Source: Phycicoccus sp. Soil802 (GTDB lineage Bacteria > Actinomycetota > Actinomycetes > Actinomycetales > Dermatophilaceae). From it: a stretch of DNA of 64,000 bases. The notes below the pieces were generated by a model, which was not told the DNA's origin, did no database searches, and saw only the letters and a program-made list of their open reading frames with translations. The stretch covers positions 478,618-542,617 of the forward strand of contig NZ_LMSS01000005.1 of assembly GCF_001429605.1 (NCBI RefSeq), read 5' to 3'. Within the stretch, counting starts at the first letter, position 1, and every line of letters begins with the position of its first letter. The position numbers were made by a program, and so were the translations under genes. Shown here one piece after another: positions 27,316 through 37,530 of the stretch.

Positions 27316-30300
27316 TCATCGAGCCGAGTCCGCACCCTGTCGGGTGCCCACCCGGGCGGCGTCGGCGACGCTGCCCAGCAGGACGGACCGGATGAGGTCG
27401 CTGGCCCACTGCAAGACTGCCGTGTCACGCAGCGGTTGGCCACCCACCCGAGCCGTCATCGGCTTCGGCACCAGAATGGTATGCAGCGCGTCCTTGACGA
27501 GCGACTTCGGGTAGAGCCGCTGCAGCCTGAGCTGCGCCGACTCGGGGAGGTCCACCGGCCCGAACCGCACGAAGTTGCCCTGCACCGAGATGTCGGCCAC
27601 CGACGCCTGCCGGGCGACGGTGCGCAACCGGGCCACCTCCATGAGGTTGCGGACCGGCTCGGGGAGCGGGCCGTAGCGGTCGACCAGCTCGGCCTCGATC
27701 TCTGCGAGCGCCGGCTCGTCGACCACGCTGGCGAGCTTCTTGTAGGCCTCCAGGCGGAGCCGCTCCCCCGGCACGTACTCGTGCGGCAGGTGGGCGTCGA
27801 CGGGCAGCTCGATCTTGATCTCACCCGGGGGGGCCTCGTCGCCGCGGAAGTCCGCGACGGCCTCCCCCACGAGTCGCACGTAGAGGTCGAACCCGACTCC
27901 CGCGATGTGGCCCGACTGCTCCCCACCCAGCAGGTTGCCCGCGCCCCGGATCTCGAGGTCCTTCATCGCGATCTGGATGCCGCTGCCGAGGTCGGTGTGG
28001 CTGGCCATCGTCTGGAGCCGGTCGTGCGCCGTCTCGGTCATCGGCTTCTCGGGCGGGTAGAGGAAGTAGCAGTAGGCCCGCTCACGGCCACGCCCCACAC
28101 GACCGCGCAGCTGGTGCAGCTGGGAGAGGCCGAGCACGTCGGAGCGCTCGACGATCAGCGTGTTGGCGTTGGAGATGTCCAGGCCGGTCTCGACGATCGT
28201 CGTGCAGACGAGGACGTCGAACTTCTTGTCCCAGAAGTCGACGACGACCTGCTCGAGCTTGTGCTCGCCCATCTTGCCGTGGGCGGTCGCCACCCGCGCC
28301 TCGGGGACGAGCTCACGGATCCGGCTGGCGGCGCGCTCGATGCTCGAGACCTTGTTGTGGACCAGGAAGACCTGCCCCTCGCGGAGCAGCTCGCGCCGGA
28401 TGGCGGCCACGATCTGCTTCTCGTCGTACGCGCCGACGTAGGTCAGCACGGGGTGCCGCTCCTCGGGAGGTGTTGCGAGAGTGGACATCTCCCGGATGCC
28501 GGTCACGGCCATCTCGAGCGTGCGCGGGATCGGCGTGGCCGACATGGCGAGCACGTCGACGGCGGTGCGCAGGGTCTTGAGCTGCTCCTTGTGCTCGACC
28601 CCGAAGCGCTGCTCCTCGTCGATCACGACCAGGCCGAGGTCCTTGTAGCGGATCGAGCCACCGAGGAGCCGGTGCGTGCCGATGACCAGGTCGACGCTGC
28701 CGTTGGCCAGCCCCTCGATGGTCTCGCGCGCCTCCTTGTCGCTCTGGAACCGCGAGAGCGCACGGACGGTCACCGGGAACTGCTGGTAGCGCTCGGTGAA
28801 GGTCTGCAGGTGCTGCTGCACGAGCAGCGTCGTCGGCACCAGCACCGCGACCTGCTTGCCGTCCTGGATCGCCTTGAAGGCGGCGCGGACCGCGATCTCG
28901 GTCTTGCCGTAGCCGACGTCGCCACAGATGAGGCGGTCCATCGGCACGGTGCGCTCCATGTCGGCCTTGACCTCGTCGATCGAGCTCAGCTGGTCGGGCG
29001 TCTCGACGTAGGAGAAGGCGTCCTCGAGCTCGCGCTGCCACGGGGTGTCCGGCGCGAAGGCGTGCCCGGCCGTCGCCATCCGGGCCGAGTAGAGCTGGAT
29101 CAGCTCGGCCGCGATCTGCTTGACGTACTTGCGCGCCCGTCCCTTGGTCTTGGCCCAGTCGCTGCCACCCATCTTGTTGAGGGCCGGCATCTCGCCACCG
29201 ACGTAGCGGGTGACCTGGTCGAGCTGGTCGGTCGGCACGAACAACCGGTCGCCCGGTTGGCCACGCTTGCCCGGGGCGTACTCGATCACGAGGTACTCGC
29301 GGGTCGCACCGCCGACGGTGCGCTGCACCATCTCGACGAACTTGCCCACGCCGTGCTGCTCGTGGACGACGAAGTCGCCGGGCTTGAGCTGGAGCGGGTC
29401 GACCTGGTTGCGCCGCCGCGAGGGCATCTTGCGCATGTCCTTGGTCGAGCCACCCTGACCCGGGGTGCCGGTCAGGTCGGTCTCGGTGATGAGCGCGAAC
29501 TTGCTTGCCGGAGCGAGGAACCCGCTGCCGACCGTGCCGGTGGTCAGGTGCACGACGCCATCGGTGAGGTCGGTGAGGTCGGCGTCCAGCCGCGCCGCCA
29601 CGGACTCCCCCGCGAGCACCTCGGCCACCCGCCGGGCCAGACCCGGGCCCTCGGTCACGACGACGACCCGCCACCCGTCGGCCACCCAGCCCTGCAGGTC
29701 GCCGACCGCGTCCGGGGTGCTGCCGCGGTAGCGCGGCGCCTCCTCCAGACCGGTGTTGACGACGACCGAGTCACCGTCGGCGAGCTCCTCGTCGGCGACG
29801 AACGGGCCGAGGTCCCACCACGGCATACCCGCCTGCGCGGCGTGGGCGCGCAGGTCGGCGAGGCTCCAGAACGAGGCGGTGCCGAGGATGCCCTGGAGGT
29901 CGATCGGCACGCTGTTGCCGACCGCGGCGTTGGCCCAGCCGGCCTCGAGGAACTCCTGGCTCGTGGCGACCAGGTCGTGGGCTCGCGTGCGGACCCGCTC
30001 GGGGTCGCACAGCAGGACCGCGGTGCCGTCCCGCAGCGTGTCGAGGACGCTCTCCATGCCGTCGACGAGGGCCGGCGCCAGGGACTCCATCCCCTCGACG
30101 GCGATTCCCTCGGCCAGCTTGGACAGCAGGTCGACCGCCCCCGGGAGCTGGTCGATGAGGGCACTCGCGCGAGCACGCACCGACTCGGTCAGCAGCACCT
30201 CGCGGCACGGTGGAGCCCACAGGCCGTGCTCGGCGACCTCGAGGCTGCGCTGGTCGGCAACCCTGAACCAGCGGATCTCCTCCACCGTGTCGCCCCAGAA

Positions 30301-30909
30301 CTCCACGCGCACCGGGTGGTCCTCGGTGGGCGGGAAGACGTCGAGGATGCCGCCGCGCACGGCGAACTCACCACGCCGCTCGACCAGGTCGGTGCGCGAG
30401 TATGCCGCGGCCGCGAGGTCCTCGACGACCTGCTCCAGGGGCGCCTCGTCGCCGGCCTTGAGGGCGACCGGCGCGAGGTCGCCGAGGCCCTGCGAGACCG
30501 GCTGCAGCACGGCGCGCACCGGGGCCACCACGACGTCGAGCGGGCCGTACGTGGCGTCGGTGGGGTCGGGGTGCTTGAGGCGCCGCAGCACCGCGAGGCG
30601 CTTGCCGACGGTGTCGCTGCGGGGGCTGAGCCGCTCGTGCGGGAGCGTCTCCCAGGCCGGGAAGTCGGCCACCCGGTCGGGGTCGAGGTAGCAGCCGAGG
30701 GCGGCGACGAGGTCCTCGGCCTCTCGCGTCGTCGCGGTGACCGCGAGGATCGGCCGACCGCTGTCGCGGGCCAGGGCGGCGACCAGGGCCGGTCGGGCGC
30801 CCGCCGGCACGGCGAGGTCGGCGACCGGTTCCCCGGCCCGCGCCACCGCCAGGGCTCGGGCGACGGCGGGGTCGGTGCCCAGCAGGTCGAGCAGCGGGGC
30901 GAGGGTCAT
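27316..30909 (-). CDS. mfd: Transcription-repair coupling factor Mfd
   Basis: 1,197 residues. The order of parts is an N-terminal UvrB-like region ([38 protein letters not shown]), then the RNA polymerase interaction domain ([16 protein letters not shown], near 516). The RecG-like translocase motor follows with Walker [12 protein letters not shown] near 665, VIDEEQRFG near 763 and [21 protein letters not shown]-terminal TRCF domain closes the protein. It dislodges stalled RNA polymerase and recruits UvrA to template-strand lesions. ATG 30909 with GGAGCCTCCTC upstream is preferred to a longer frame. It begins the mfd-lipoprotein-mazG run. Confidence 0.96.
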   Translation of the reverse strand: MTLAPLLDLLGTDPAVARALAVARAGEPVADLAVPAGARPALVAALARDSGRPILAVTATTREAEDLVAALGCYLDPDRVADFPAWETLPHERLSPRSDTVGKRLAVLRRLKHPDPTDATYGPLDVVVAPVRAVLQPVSQGLGDLAPVALKAGDEAPLEQVVEDLAAAAYSRTDLVERRGEFAVRGGILDVFPPTEDHPVRVEFWGDTVEEIRWFRVADQRSLEVAEHGLWAPPCREVLLTESVRARASALIDQLPGAVDLLSKLAEGIAVEGMESLAPALVDGMESVLDTLRDGTAVLLCDPERVRTRAHDLVATSQEFLEAGWANAAVGNSVPIDLQGILGTASFWSLADLRAHAAQAGMPWWDLGPFVADEELADGDSVVVNTGLEEAPRYRGSTPDAVGDLQGWVADGWRVVVVTEGPGLARRVAEVLAGESVAARLDADLTDLTDGVVHLTTGTVGSGFLAPASKFALITETDLTGTPGQGGSTKDMRKMPSRRRNQVDPLQLKPGDFVVHEQHGVGKFVEMVQRTVGGATREYLVIEYAPGKRGQPGDRLFVPTDQLDQVTRYVGGEMPALNKMGGSDWAKTKGRARKYVKQIAAELIQLYSARMATAGHAFAPDTPWQRELEDAFSYVETPDQLSSIDEVKADMERTVPMDRLICGDVGYGKTEIAVRAAFKAIQDGKQVAVLVPTTLLVQQHLQTFTERYQQFPVTVRALSRFQSDKEARETIEGLANGSVDLVIGTHRLLGGSIRYKDLGLVVIDEEQRFGVEHKEQLKTLRTAVDVLAMSATPIPRTLEMAVTGIREMSTLATPPEERHPVLTYVGAYDEKQIVAAIRRELLREGQVFLVHNKVSSIERAASRIRELVPEARVATAHGKMGEHKLEQVVVDFWDKKFDVLVCTTIVETGLDISNANTLIVERSDVLGLSQLHQLRGRVGRGRERAYCYFLYPPEKPMTETAHDRLQTMASHTDLGSGIQIAMKDLEIRGAGNLLGGEQSGHIAGVGFDLYVRLVGEAVADFRGDEAPPGEIKIELPVDAHLPHEYVPGERLRLEAYKKLASVVDEPALAEIEAELVDRYGPLPEPVRNLMEVARLRTVARQASVADISVQGNFVRFGPVDLPESAQLRLQRLYPKSLVKDALHTILVPKPMTARVGGQPLRDTAVLQWASDLIRSVLLGSVADAARVGTRQGADSAR

Positions 30910-31058
30910 GAGGAGGCTCCTGGGACAGACCGGGTGTAGACAGCACAAACGCCCCACAGCAAAGGGCTGGTGGGGTGGGTGTCCACCCTAACCCCGCATC
31001 GGGGGTGACCCGGCGTCCGTCGTTTGCATGAGTCGCCCGAAGCCCCGGTCCAACAAAC

Positions 31059-31088
31059 TTGGGTGAACTGCATACGACGCCGTAAGAA
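31059..31088 (+). promoter_or_regulatory. Candidate promoter of the polysaccharide plus-strand genes
   Basis: TTGGGT (31059-31064), 18-base spacer, TAAGAA (31083-31088), about 20 bases before the first start codon, in the 200-bp gap divergent from mfd. On the minus strand TTGCTG-N16-TCTACA about 30-50 bases before the mfd ATG is a matching candidate for mfd. Both are weak by sequence alone. Confidence 0.35.
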
Positions 31089-31109
31089 ACAGCTGTAGGG
31101 GGAACGGGA

Positions 31110-31583
31110 ATGAGCGAGCTTGTGAGGCCGGGCGGAGGGGCGCCAGGTCCTGGAGGAGGCGAGGGAATGGTTCGGGGCTACGTTCCCGGGGTCTTCGACC
31201 TCTTCCACATCGGGCACCTCAACATCCTCCGCAGCGCCCGCGAGCAGTGCGACTGGCTCATCGCGGGCGTGGTCACCGACGAGAACGCCTACCGCGCCAA
31301 GTCCAAGATGCCGGTGATCCCCCTCGCCGAGCGGGTGTCCATCCTCGAGCACATCACCCTCGTCGACGAGGTCATCATCGAGCACCAGCCGAGCAAGCTC
31401 GACGTGTGGCACGACCACCCCTTCGACGTCATCTTCAAGGGCGACGACTGGCGGGGCACGCCCAAGGGCGAGCGGCTCGAGCGTGACCTCGCCACCGTGG
31501 GGGTCGAGGTCGCGTACTTCCCCTACACGATGCACACGTCCAGCACGCTGCTGCGTGCTGCCCTGGAGCAGTTCGCCTCCTGA
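31110..31583 (+). CDS. Glycerol-3-phosphate cytidylyltransferase-like nucleotidyltransferase
   Basis: 157 residues. GVFDLFHIGHLNIL is the cytidylyltransferase signature with HxGH (HIGH). VIFKGDDWRGT and the final TMHTSSTLLRAAL correspond to the family's nucleotide-binding C-terminal motif. Such enzymes make CDP-glycerol, CDP-ethanolamine or related CDP-alcohols. Two starts are possible: ATG 31110 (AGGGGGA upstream) or ATG 31167 (GGAGGAGG upstream), the latter giving a typical 138-residue length. The stop overlaps the CDP-alcohol phosphotransferase start (TGATG). The pair therefore probably makes and then transfers a phospho-polyol onto a surface lipid or polysaccharide. Confidence 0.85.
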   Translation: MSELVRPGGGAPGPGGGEGMVRGYVPGVFDLFHIGHLNILRSAREQCDWLIAGVVTDENAYRAKSKMPVIPLAERVSILEHITLVDEVIIEHQPSKLDVWHDHPFDVIFKGDDWRGTPKGERLERDLATVGVEVAYFPYTMHTSSTLLRAALEQFAS

Positions 31584-32383
31584 TGTCCGACGAGACCCTC
31601 AGCCCGCCGGTCCGCCGCATGGCCCAGGCCCGGGCCCTGTCCGCCGGTGCCGGGAAGTCCAACCGGGGAGCCCCCGGCTACTCGCGCTGGATCAATCGGC
31701 CCGCCGGCCGCCAGCTGGCCATCCTCGCCTTCCGCATCGGGCTGTCGCCCAACCAGGTCACCCTGCTGTCGGGGCTCACCAGCCTGGTCGGCATCGTGGT
31801 GCTGGCGCTCGCACCGGCCACCGTCCCGGTCGGCGTCCTGGTCGCCTTCCTGCTGGCCCTCGCCTACGCGCTCGACTCGGCCGACGGCCAGGTCGCGCGC
31901 ATGCAGGGTGGTGGCAGCCGCACCGGGGAGTGGCTCGACCACGTCATCGACTGCGTCAAGATCGCCGCGCTGCACTCCGCGGTCCTGGTCGCCTGGTACC
32001 GCTCCTACGACCTGCCCGACGCGATGCTGCTGGTCCCGATCGTCTTCGGGATCCAGGCCTCCACCTACTTCTTCACCAAGATCCTCACCGACCAGCTCCG
32101 CGACTCCGCAGCTGTCTCGGCTGCTGCGGCCGCCACGGCGGCGGCCGACGCACCGGTCGAGCCCACGACGCCGCCCGCCGTCAGCGTCGACGACGGGCGG
32201 CCCCCGGTGCTCGCCTCGCTGCTCGTGCTGCCCCTCGACTACGGCCTGCTGTGCGTGACGTTCGTCCTGCTCGGCTTCCACCAGCTCTTCGTCTGGGCCT
32301 ACTGCGCGCTCGCCCTGATGGGCGTCGTCCTGCTCGTCGCGGCCTTCGGGAAGTGGTACCGCGACCTGTCCCGCGTGGCCTGA
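31583..32383 (+). CDS. CDP-alcohol phosphatidyltransferase family protein
   Basis: 266 residues, integral membrane. The family motif D-x2-D-G-x2-A-R-x8-G-x3-D-x3-D is complete: DSADGQVAR then G-x3-D-x3-D in TGEWLDHVID (about 96-121). It binds two metals and displaces CMP from a CDP-alcohol. About six helices are predicted. An Ala/Pro-rich insertion (AAAAATAAADAPVEPTTPP) splits the last helices. The substrate is presumably the product of the overlapping cytidylyltransferase. Confidence 0.87.
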   Translation: MSDETLSPPVRRMAQARALSAGAGKSNRGAPGYSRWINRPAGRQLAILAFRIGLSPNQVTLLSGLTSLVGIVVLALAPATVPVGVLVAFLLALAYALDSADGQVARMQGGGSRTGEWLDHVIDCVKIAALHSAVLVAWYRSYDLPDAMLLVPIVFGIQASTYFFTKILTDQLRDSAAVSAAAAATAAADAPVEPTTPPAVSVDDGRPPVLASLLVLPLDYGLLCVTFVLLGFHQLFVWAYCALALMGVVLLVAAFGKWYRDLSRVA

Positions 32384-32484
32384 GCAGGCCTGATCGCAGT
32401 GGCACGACTGGTATGCCGGGTGGCCGGCGCGCCCTCTAGGGTTGCCACGACGCGCAGCGACGTCCACGACGGGGGGCAGGAGAC

Positions 32485-33606
32485 ATGACGAGGACGGTAC
32501 GGATCCTGGGCACCCACGGTGTGCCCGCGGCATACGGGGGCTTCGAGACGGCCGCCGAGCAGATCGGGCTGTACCTCGTGGAGCAGGGCTGGCGCGTGGT
32601 CGTCTACTGCCAGGCCGACGGCAAGGGACCCATCACCTACGACACGTGGCGCGGCATCGAGCGGGTCACCATCCCCCAGCACCGCGTGGGCTGGCTGGGC
32701 ACGTCGGCCTTCGACTGGACCTCGATCCGGCACGCCATCCAGCACGACGACGTCTGCCTCACCTTCGGCTACAACACCGGCGTCTTCAACATCCTGCAGC
32801 GGCTCAAGCGGATCCCCAACGTCATCAACATGGACGGCATGGAGTGGACCCGGCGGCGCTGGGGCATCCCGCGCCAGGCCATCCTGCTGGCCAACGAGCG
32901 GTTCGCCAGCCTGTTCGGGCACCACCTGATCGCCGACCACCCCGACATCGAGCGCTACCTCGCGCGGTGGGCCCGGCGGAGCCGGATCAGCATGATCACC
33001 TACGGCGCGCACGCGGTCACCGAGGCACCCACGGGGCCGGTCGAGGCGATGGGGCTCACGCCGGGGGGCTACCTCACGGTGATCTGCCGCCCCATCCCCG
33101 AGAACTCGCTGCTCGAGATCGTCGAGGCGTTCTCGGCCAAGCCCCGCGAGCGCACCCTCGTGGTCCTGGGCAACCTCGACGGCGCGACGGACGACTACCA
33201 CCGGCAGGTGCTCGCGGCGGCCAGCGACGAGGTCGCCTTCCCGGGCGCCATCTACGACCCCGAGGTGGTGCAGGCCTTGCGGTTCCACTCGCTGGCCTAC
33301 GTGCACGGCCACACGGTGGGCGGCACGAACCCCTCGCTGGTCGAGGCCATGGCGGCCGGCAACCCGGTCATCGCCCACGACAACGTCTACAACCGGTGGG
33401 TCGCCGGACCCACCCAGCGCTACTTCACGACAGCGCAGGAGCTCGCCGCCCAGCTCGACGAGCTGCTCGCTTCTCCCGACGTCCTCCACCAAATGCACGA
33501 CGCGGCCCGGGGTCGCCATGCGGAAGAGTTCACGTGGGAGCACGTGGCCGGCCAGTACGAAGCCGTCCTCGCGCGCTTCCACGCAGGACTCATGCACCGC
33601 GCCTGA
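32485..33606 (+). CDS. Glycosyltransferase, DUF1972/rhamnosyltransferase type
   Basis: 373 residues, GT-B fold. VRILGTHGVPAAYGGFETAAEQI at the start is the DUF1972 signature found in polysaccharide rhamnosyl- and glucosyltransferases. The C-terminal half has YVHGHTVGGTNPSLVEAMAAGNPVIAHDN, the donor-binding E-x7-E-like motif of GT4 enzymes. It is soluble or peripheral and should add a sugar to the lipid-linked repeat unit. CAGGAG lies 5 bases upstream of the ATG. Confidence 0.87.
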   Translation: MTRTVRILGTHGVPAAYGGFETAAEQIGLYLVEQGWRVVVYCQADGKGPITYDTWRGIERVTIPQHRVGWLGTSAFDWTSIRHAIQHDDVCLTFGYNTGVFNILQRLKRIPNVINMDGMEWTRRRWGIPRQAILLANERFASLFGHHLIADHPDIERYLARWARRSRISMITYGAHAVTEAPTGPVEAMGLTPGGYLTVICRPIPENSLLEIVEAFSAKPRERTLVVLGNLDGATDDYHRQVLAAASDEVAFPGAIYDPEVVQALRFHSLAYVHGHTVGGTNPSLVEAMAAGNPVIAHDNVYNRWVAGPTQRYFTTAQELAAQLDELLASPDVLHQMHDAARGRHAEEFTWEHVAGQYEAVLARFHAGLMHRA

Positions 33607-33678
33607 GGGGGCGCTGCCGGTCGCATCCGCCGACCGGCAACGAGGTGGATGGGGGCCACAGATACGGAGTTAGTCGTC

Positions 33679-34785
33679 GTGATCACCATGGGGGTCGTCG
33701 GGCTCGGCAAGATGGGCCTCTCCCACCTGTCCATCTTCCGCGCGCACCCGGAGGTCGACCTGGTCGCCGTGTGCGACTCGACCGGTTACGTCCTCGACGT
33801 GCTGAGCAAATACACCGGGCTGCGGACCTACAAGGACCTCAGCGCGATGCTGGCGGCCGAGCAGCTCGACGCGGTGGTCATCGCCACCCCCTCCCACCTG
33901 CACGCGCCGATGGTCCGGACCGCGCTCGAGGCCGGTGTCCACGTGTTCTGCGAGAAGCCGTTCACCCTCGACGACGCCGACGGCCAGGCCCTCACCGCCC
34001 TGGCCCGCGAGCGCGGCCTGGTCACCCAGGTCGGCTACCACAACCGGTTCGTCGCGGCCTTCGCCGAGCTCAAGCGCCTCATCGACGGCGGCGCCCTCGG
34101 TGCGGTCACCCACGTCGTCGCCGAGGCCTACGGCCCGGTCGTCCTGGCCCCCAAAGGGGGCACCTGGCGCAGCCGCCGGTCGTCCGGCGGTGGCTGCCTC
34201 TACGACTACGCCGCCCACCCGATCGACCTGGTGCAGTGGTACCTCGGCATGCCGACCGGCGTGGAGGGCAGCCGGCTCAACCGGATCTTCTCCGCCGAGA
34301 CCGACGACGAGGTGGTGTCGACGCTGATGTACCCCGGTGACGTCACCGCCCAGGTCTCGGTGAACTGGTCCGACGAGTCGCAGCGCAAGATGTCGACCAA
34401 GATCAGCGTCTGGGGCACCACGGGTCGCGCGGTCGCCGACCGGCAGGAGGTGCAGGTCTACCTGCGCGACACGGCCGCCGTCCCCGAGGGCTACCGCACC
34501 GGCTGGAACGTGCACTACACGACCGACCTCACCGAGCAGCCGTGGTTCTACCTGCGTGGCGAGGAGTACAGCGCCCAGGCCGACACCTTCGTCGGCCGGG
34601 TCGCCAACCGGATGACCGAGGGCCCCAACGTGTTCAGCTCGGCCGCGGCCACCGACCGGATCCTGTCGATGATCTCGGCTGATGCGCAGGGCGCCGGCGG
34701 CCCTCGCGAGCGCGCCACCTCGACCGCCACGGTGGCCCCGCGCCGCCGCCGACGGCTGGCCTTCGGCCGAGGGAGGACTGCCTGA
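33679..34785 (+). CDS. Gfo/Idh/MocA family oxidoreductase
   Basis: 368 residues from GTG 33679, which has GGAG 9 bases upstream; ATG 33649 is a longer alternative. The NAD(P)-binding GVVGLGKMGLSH opens the protein. CEKPF, the catalytic Lys motif of the family, sits near 85-89 and GGGCLYDYAAHPIDL follows in the middle. Members oxidise or reduce sugars and nucleotide sugars; here it may make an uncommon sugar for the polysaccharide. The last ~30 residues are basic and disordered. The stop overlaps the next start by one base. Confidence 0.85.
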   Translation: MITMGVVGLGKMGLSHLSIFRAHPEVDLVAVCDSTGYVLDVLSKYTGLRTYKDLSAMLAAEQLDAVVIATPSHLHAPMVRTALEAGVHVFCEKPFTLDDADGQALTALARERGLVTQVGYHNRFVAAFAELKRLIDGGALGAVTHVVAEAYGPVVLAPKGGTWRSRRSSGGGCLYDYAAHPIDLVQWYLGMPTGVEGSRLNRIFSAETDDEVVSTLMYPGDVTAQVSVNWSDESQRKMSTKISVWGTTGRAVADRQEVQVYLRDTAAVPEGYRTGWNVHYTTDLTEQPWFYLRGEEYSAQADTFVGRVANRMTEGPNVFSSAAATDRILSMISADAQGAGGPRERATSTATVAPRRRRRLAFGRGRTA

Positions 34786-35657
34786 TGGACCGCCTCCTGT
34801 TCGGTGACAACCAGTTCTTCGGCGTCAACCACATGTCCGAGGAGAAGGCGCGCAGCCAGCAGATGCGCTTCCAGGACCTCGGCGCGATCATGAAGGTCCT
34901 CGACGCCGCCTACGACGAGGGCGTCACGACCTTCATGTGCACGACCCACGACCGGGTCGCCGAGATCTGCGACCTCGTGCGCGCAGACCAGGAGCGCTAC
35001 GCGCGCATGGAGTTCTTCCCGTGCATGCCCTACGCCCACAAGTACGCCAACGCGATGACCGAGGACGGACCCCTCGGCGCCCTGCGGCGCTTCCTGCCCG
35101 ACCAGAGCGTGTTCAGCGCCGCCCTGACCGGCACGAAGTCGTTGGCCAGCAAGGACATCGACGGCATCACGCGGCTCCTCATCGACGCCGAGATGTCGAT
35201 GTTCCGCGGGCTGCGGACCCCGGTGGTCTTCCTCCAGAACGTCGTCGTCGACCTGCTGCTGGGCCTGGGCTTCGACGAGGCGTTCGTCATCTTCGCCGAC
35301 CACGTGCGCACGCGGTACGGCGCCGAGCCCGGCTTCATCACGATGAACCTCCCGCGTCTGCTCGACACCCTCGAGCGGCTCGGGATCGACAACCCGATCG
35401 TGTGCTCCAACATCAACAAGATCGGCTTCCGGATGCCCGGCGGCCTCGAGGCCTACGAGACCGCCCTGCGCGACCGTCGATTCCGCGCGATCGCCATGTC
35501 GGTCTTCGCCTCGGGCGCCATCCCCCCGGAGGAGGCCATCGACTGGGTGTGCGCCCAGCCCAACATCGAGTCGATCGTCTTCGGCGCCTCCAGCCGCCGC
35601 AACATCGCCTCGACGAGGGCCCTGGTCGAGAAGAGCTGGGCACCGGTCCCGCGGTGA
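34785..35657 (+). CDS. Conserved protein of polysaccharide clusters, possible TIM barrel, function unknown
   Basis: 290 residues. MDRLLFGDNQFFGVNHMSEEKA at the N-terminus is distinctive. The alternating pattern (FFPCMPYAHKYAN, VVFLQNVVVDLLLGLG, IVCSNINKIGF, AIAMSVFASGAIPPEEAIDW, SIVFGASSRRNI) and the closing FGASS-R-NI resemble aldo-keto-reductase-like (beta/alpha)8 proteins. I see no clear catalytic tetrad. One-base overlap with the oxidoreductase gene suggests the two act as a pair, perhaps on one sugar intermediate. Confidence 0.6.
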   Translation: MDRLLFGDNQFFGVNHMSEEKARSQQMRFQDLGAIMKVLDAAYDEGVTTFMCTTHDRVAEICDLVRADQERYARMEFFPCMPYAHKYANAMTEDGPLGALRRFLPDQSVFSAALTGTKSLASKDIDGITRLLIDAEMSMFRGLRTPVVFLQNVVVDLLLGLGFDEAFVIFADHVRTRYGAEPGFITMNLPRLLDTLERLGIDNPIVCSNINKIGFRMPGGLEAYETALRDRRFRAIAMSVFASGAIPPEEAIDWVCAQPNIESIVFGASSRRNIASTRALVEKSWAPVPR

Positions 35658-35778
35658 TGCTCTCCACCTTTCGGACGAGTGGCGGGGACCGCTCCGGAAC
35701 GCAGAATGGAACCACGACGACCCACCGACGGCGGATCCACGGCGAAGGCCGTGGCAGGAAGGGAAGGAGGGGCAGCCG

Positions 35779-37506
35779 ATGACCCTGCGCGCCTATCTCC
35801 AGATCCTGCTGAAGCGCTGGCGGATCGTCGTGGCCTGCACCGTGCTCGTGCTCGGCGCCGCGGCCACCCTCACCTACCTGACCCCTCCCACGTATGCCGC
35901 GAACGCGACGGCCTTCGTGTCGATCAGCTCCGCCGGTACGGCCGACGCCTCGATCTACCAGAGCTCGCAGTTCGCCATGCAGCGGGTGGCGTCCTACACC
36001 GAGGTGGTCAAGAGCCCCGACACGCTGCAGCCGGTCATCGACAAGCTCGGCCTGAAGATGAGCGTGCGCGACCTGCGCGCCGTGGTCTCCGCCGAGAACC
36101 CGGTCGACACCGTGCTCATCAAGGTCACCGCCACCGACAGCGACCCCCAGCGGGCCCAGGCGATCGTCAACGCCGTGAGCGACCAGATGGGGATCAACAT
36201 CGAGAAGCTGGAGACGCCTCGCGAGCCCGGGGGCAAGTCGCCCGTCAAGGTGACGACCACGGTCCCGTCCCTGGCCCCGCAGCAGCCGATCTCGCCCAAG
36301 ATCCCGCTCAACATGGCGCTGGGCCTGCTGGCCGGCCTGGCCCTCGGGGTGATCGTCGCGGTGATCCGCGAGCAGCAGGACACCACGGTCAAGGGCGACG
36401 AGCTCGAGGACCTCACGGGACGCCCGGCGCTGGCGCTGATCGGCCTCAACCAGCAGGTCAAGACCCACCCCCTGATCACCATGCAGGGCCACGGCCGGGG
36501 GGTGGAGGAGTTCCGCTCCCTGCGCACCACCCTGCAGTTCGTCGACGTGGACCAGCCGCCGCGCGTCATCGTCATCACCTCGGCGCTCGCTTCCGAGGGC
36601 AAGACGACAACCGCCTGCAACCTGGCGATCGCCCTGGCCCAGTCCTCCCTGCGCGTCTGCCTCGTCGAGGCCGACATGCGGCGACCCAATGCCTCGACGC
36701 TGATGGGCATCGACGGCTCGATCGGCCTGTCCAACGTCGTGGCCGGCCAGATCGACCTCGCGGACGCGCTGATGCCGTGGCACCGCGGGTTGCTCACGAT
36801 CCTGCCGGCCGGGACGACCCCGCCCGACCCGACCCGGTTGCTCGGGTCCAAGAACATGGCCGCCGTGATCGCGACCCTGCGAGCGGACTTCGACTTCGTC
36901 ATCATCGACGCCCCGCCGATCCTGCCGGTCAGCGATGCCGCGGTGCTCGCCAGGGGCGCCGACGGCGCCGTGCTGGTGGCTCGCTACGGCAAGACCCGGC
37001 GCGAGCAGCTCACCAGCGCCATCGCCGACCTCGAAGCCGTCAAGGCCCGGCTGATCGGCACCGCCCTGACCATGGTGCCGGCCCGCGGACAGCGTGACCT
37101 GCGTGGGCACGACGAGGACTACGCGGCCCTCGCAGCCGTCTCCGAGAGCGACTGGGCCGCCGCGCTGCCCAGCTCCTCGGGGGATGGCACCGGCCCCGAG
37201 TCCGACGGCGCGGCCAAGGTCGTCCCGGTGGTGGACGCCACGCCCGACGAAAGCGCTGACGCCTCGTCGTCGGACCATCCAGGCCCGCCGGCGGACAGCA
37301 CGGGTGACCCCAGTGGTGACCGCAGCCGCGACGGTGCCGACCACCGCGAGGGTGACCGCGACGGGGTCCTCACCCGCGAGGGTGACCGCGACCGTGCCGG
37401 CAACCGCGACGGCCGCCACGAGCGGCCGATCTCGCTCGATCCCAGGGTGCTCGGGACCAGCTTCTCGAAGCCGATGAAGCCCTCGGGGCGGGGCCGAGTT
37501 CACTGA
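35779..37506 (+). CDS. Polysaccharide co-polymerase/BY-kinase (Wzz plus CpsD-like fusion)
   Basis: 575 residues. A Wzz domain with helices at about 14-34 and 174-196 flanks an outside loop. The cytoplasmic part is a BY-kinase ATPase: Walker A in ALASEGKTTTACN (about 266-278), Walker A' VCLVEADMRRP and Walker B FVIIDAPP. It normally sets chain length and export by cycles of tyrosine autophosphorylation. The C-terminus is odd: instead of a tyrosine cluster there is an acidic then Asp/Arg-rich repeat tail (REGDRDG repeated), with a single Tyr (DEDYAAL) in the last ~120 residues. A strong AAGGAGG precedes the ATG. A phosphatase-like gene lies convergent 24 bases away. Confidence 0.88.
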   Translation: MTLRAYLQILLKRWRIVVACTVLVLGAAATLTYLTPPTYAANATAFVSISSAGTADASIYQSSQFAMQRVASYTEVVKSPDTLQPVIDKLGLKMSVRDLRAVVSAENPVDTVLIKVTATDSDPQRAQAIVNAVSDQMGINIEKLETPREPGGKSPVKVTTTVPSLAPQQPISPKIPLNMALGLLAGLALGVIVAVIREQQDTTVKGDELEDLTGRPALALIGLNQQVKTHPLITMQGHGRGVEEFRSLRTTLQFVDVDQPPRVIVITSALASEGKTTTACNLAIALAQSSLRVCLVEADMRRPNASTLMGIDGSIGLSNVVAGQIDLADALMPWHRGLLTILPAGTTPPDPTRLLGSKNMAAVIATLRADFDFVIIDAPPILPVSDAAVLARGADGAVLVARYGKTRREQLTSAIADLEAVKARLIGTALTMVPARGQRDLRGHDEDYAALAAVSESDWAAALPSSSGDGTGPESDGAAKVVPVVDATPDESADASSSDHPGPPADSTGDPSGDRSRDGADHREGDRDGVLTREGDRDRAGNRDGRHERPISLDPRVLGTSFSKPMKPSGRGRVH

Positions 37507-37530
37507 CGTGGCACGGATGGCCACGGTCGG

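Noticed and set aside
27241-30939. A 1,232-codon frame on the plus strand opposite mfd
   Set aside because: Low-complexity product and exact coincidence with the well-supported mfd gene; a shadow frame.
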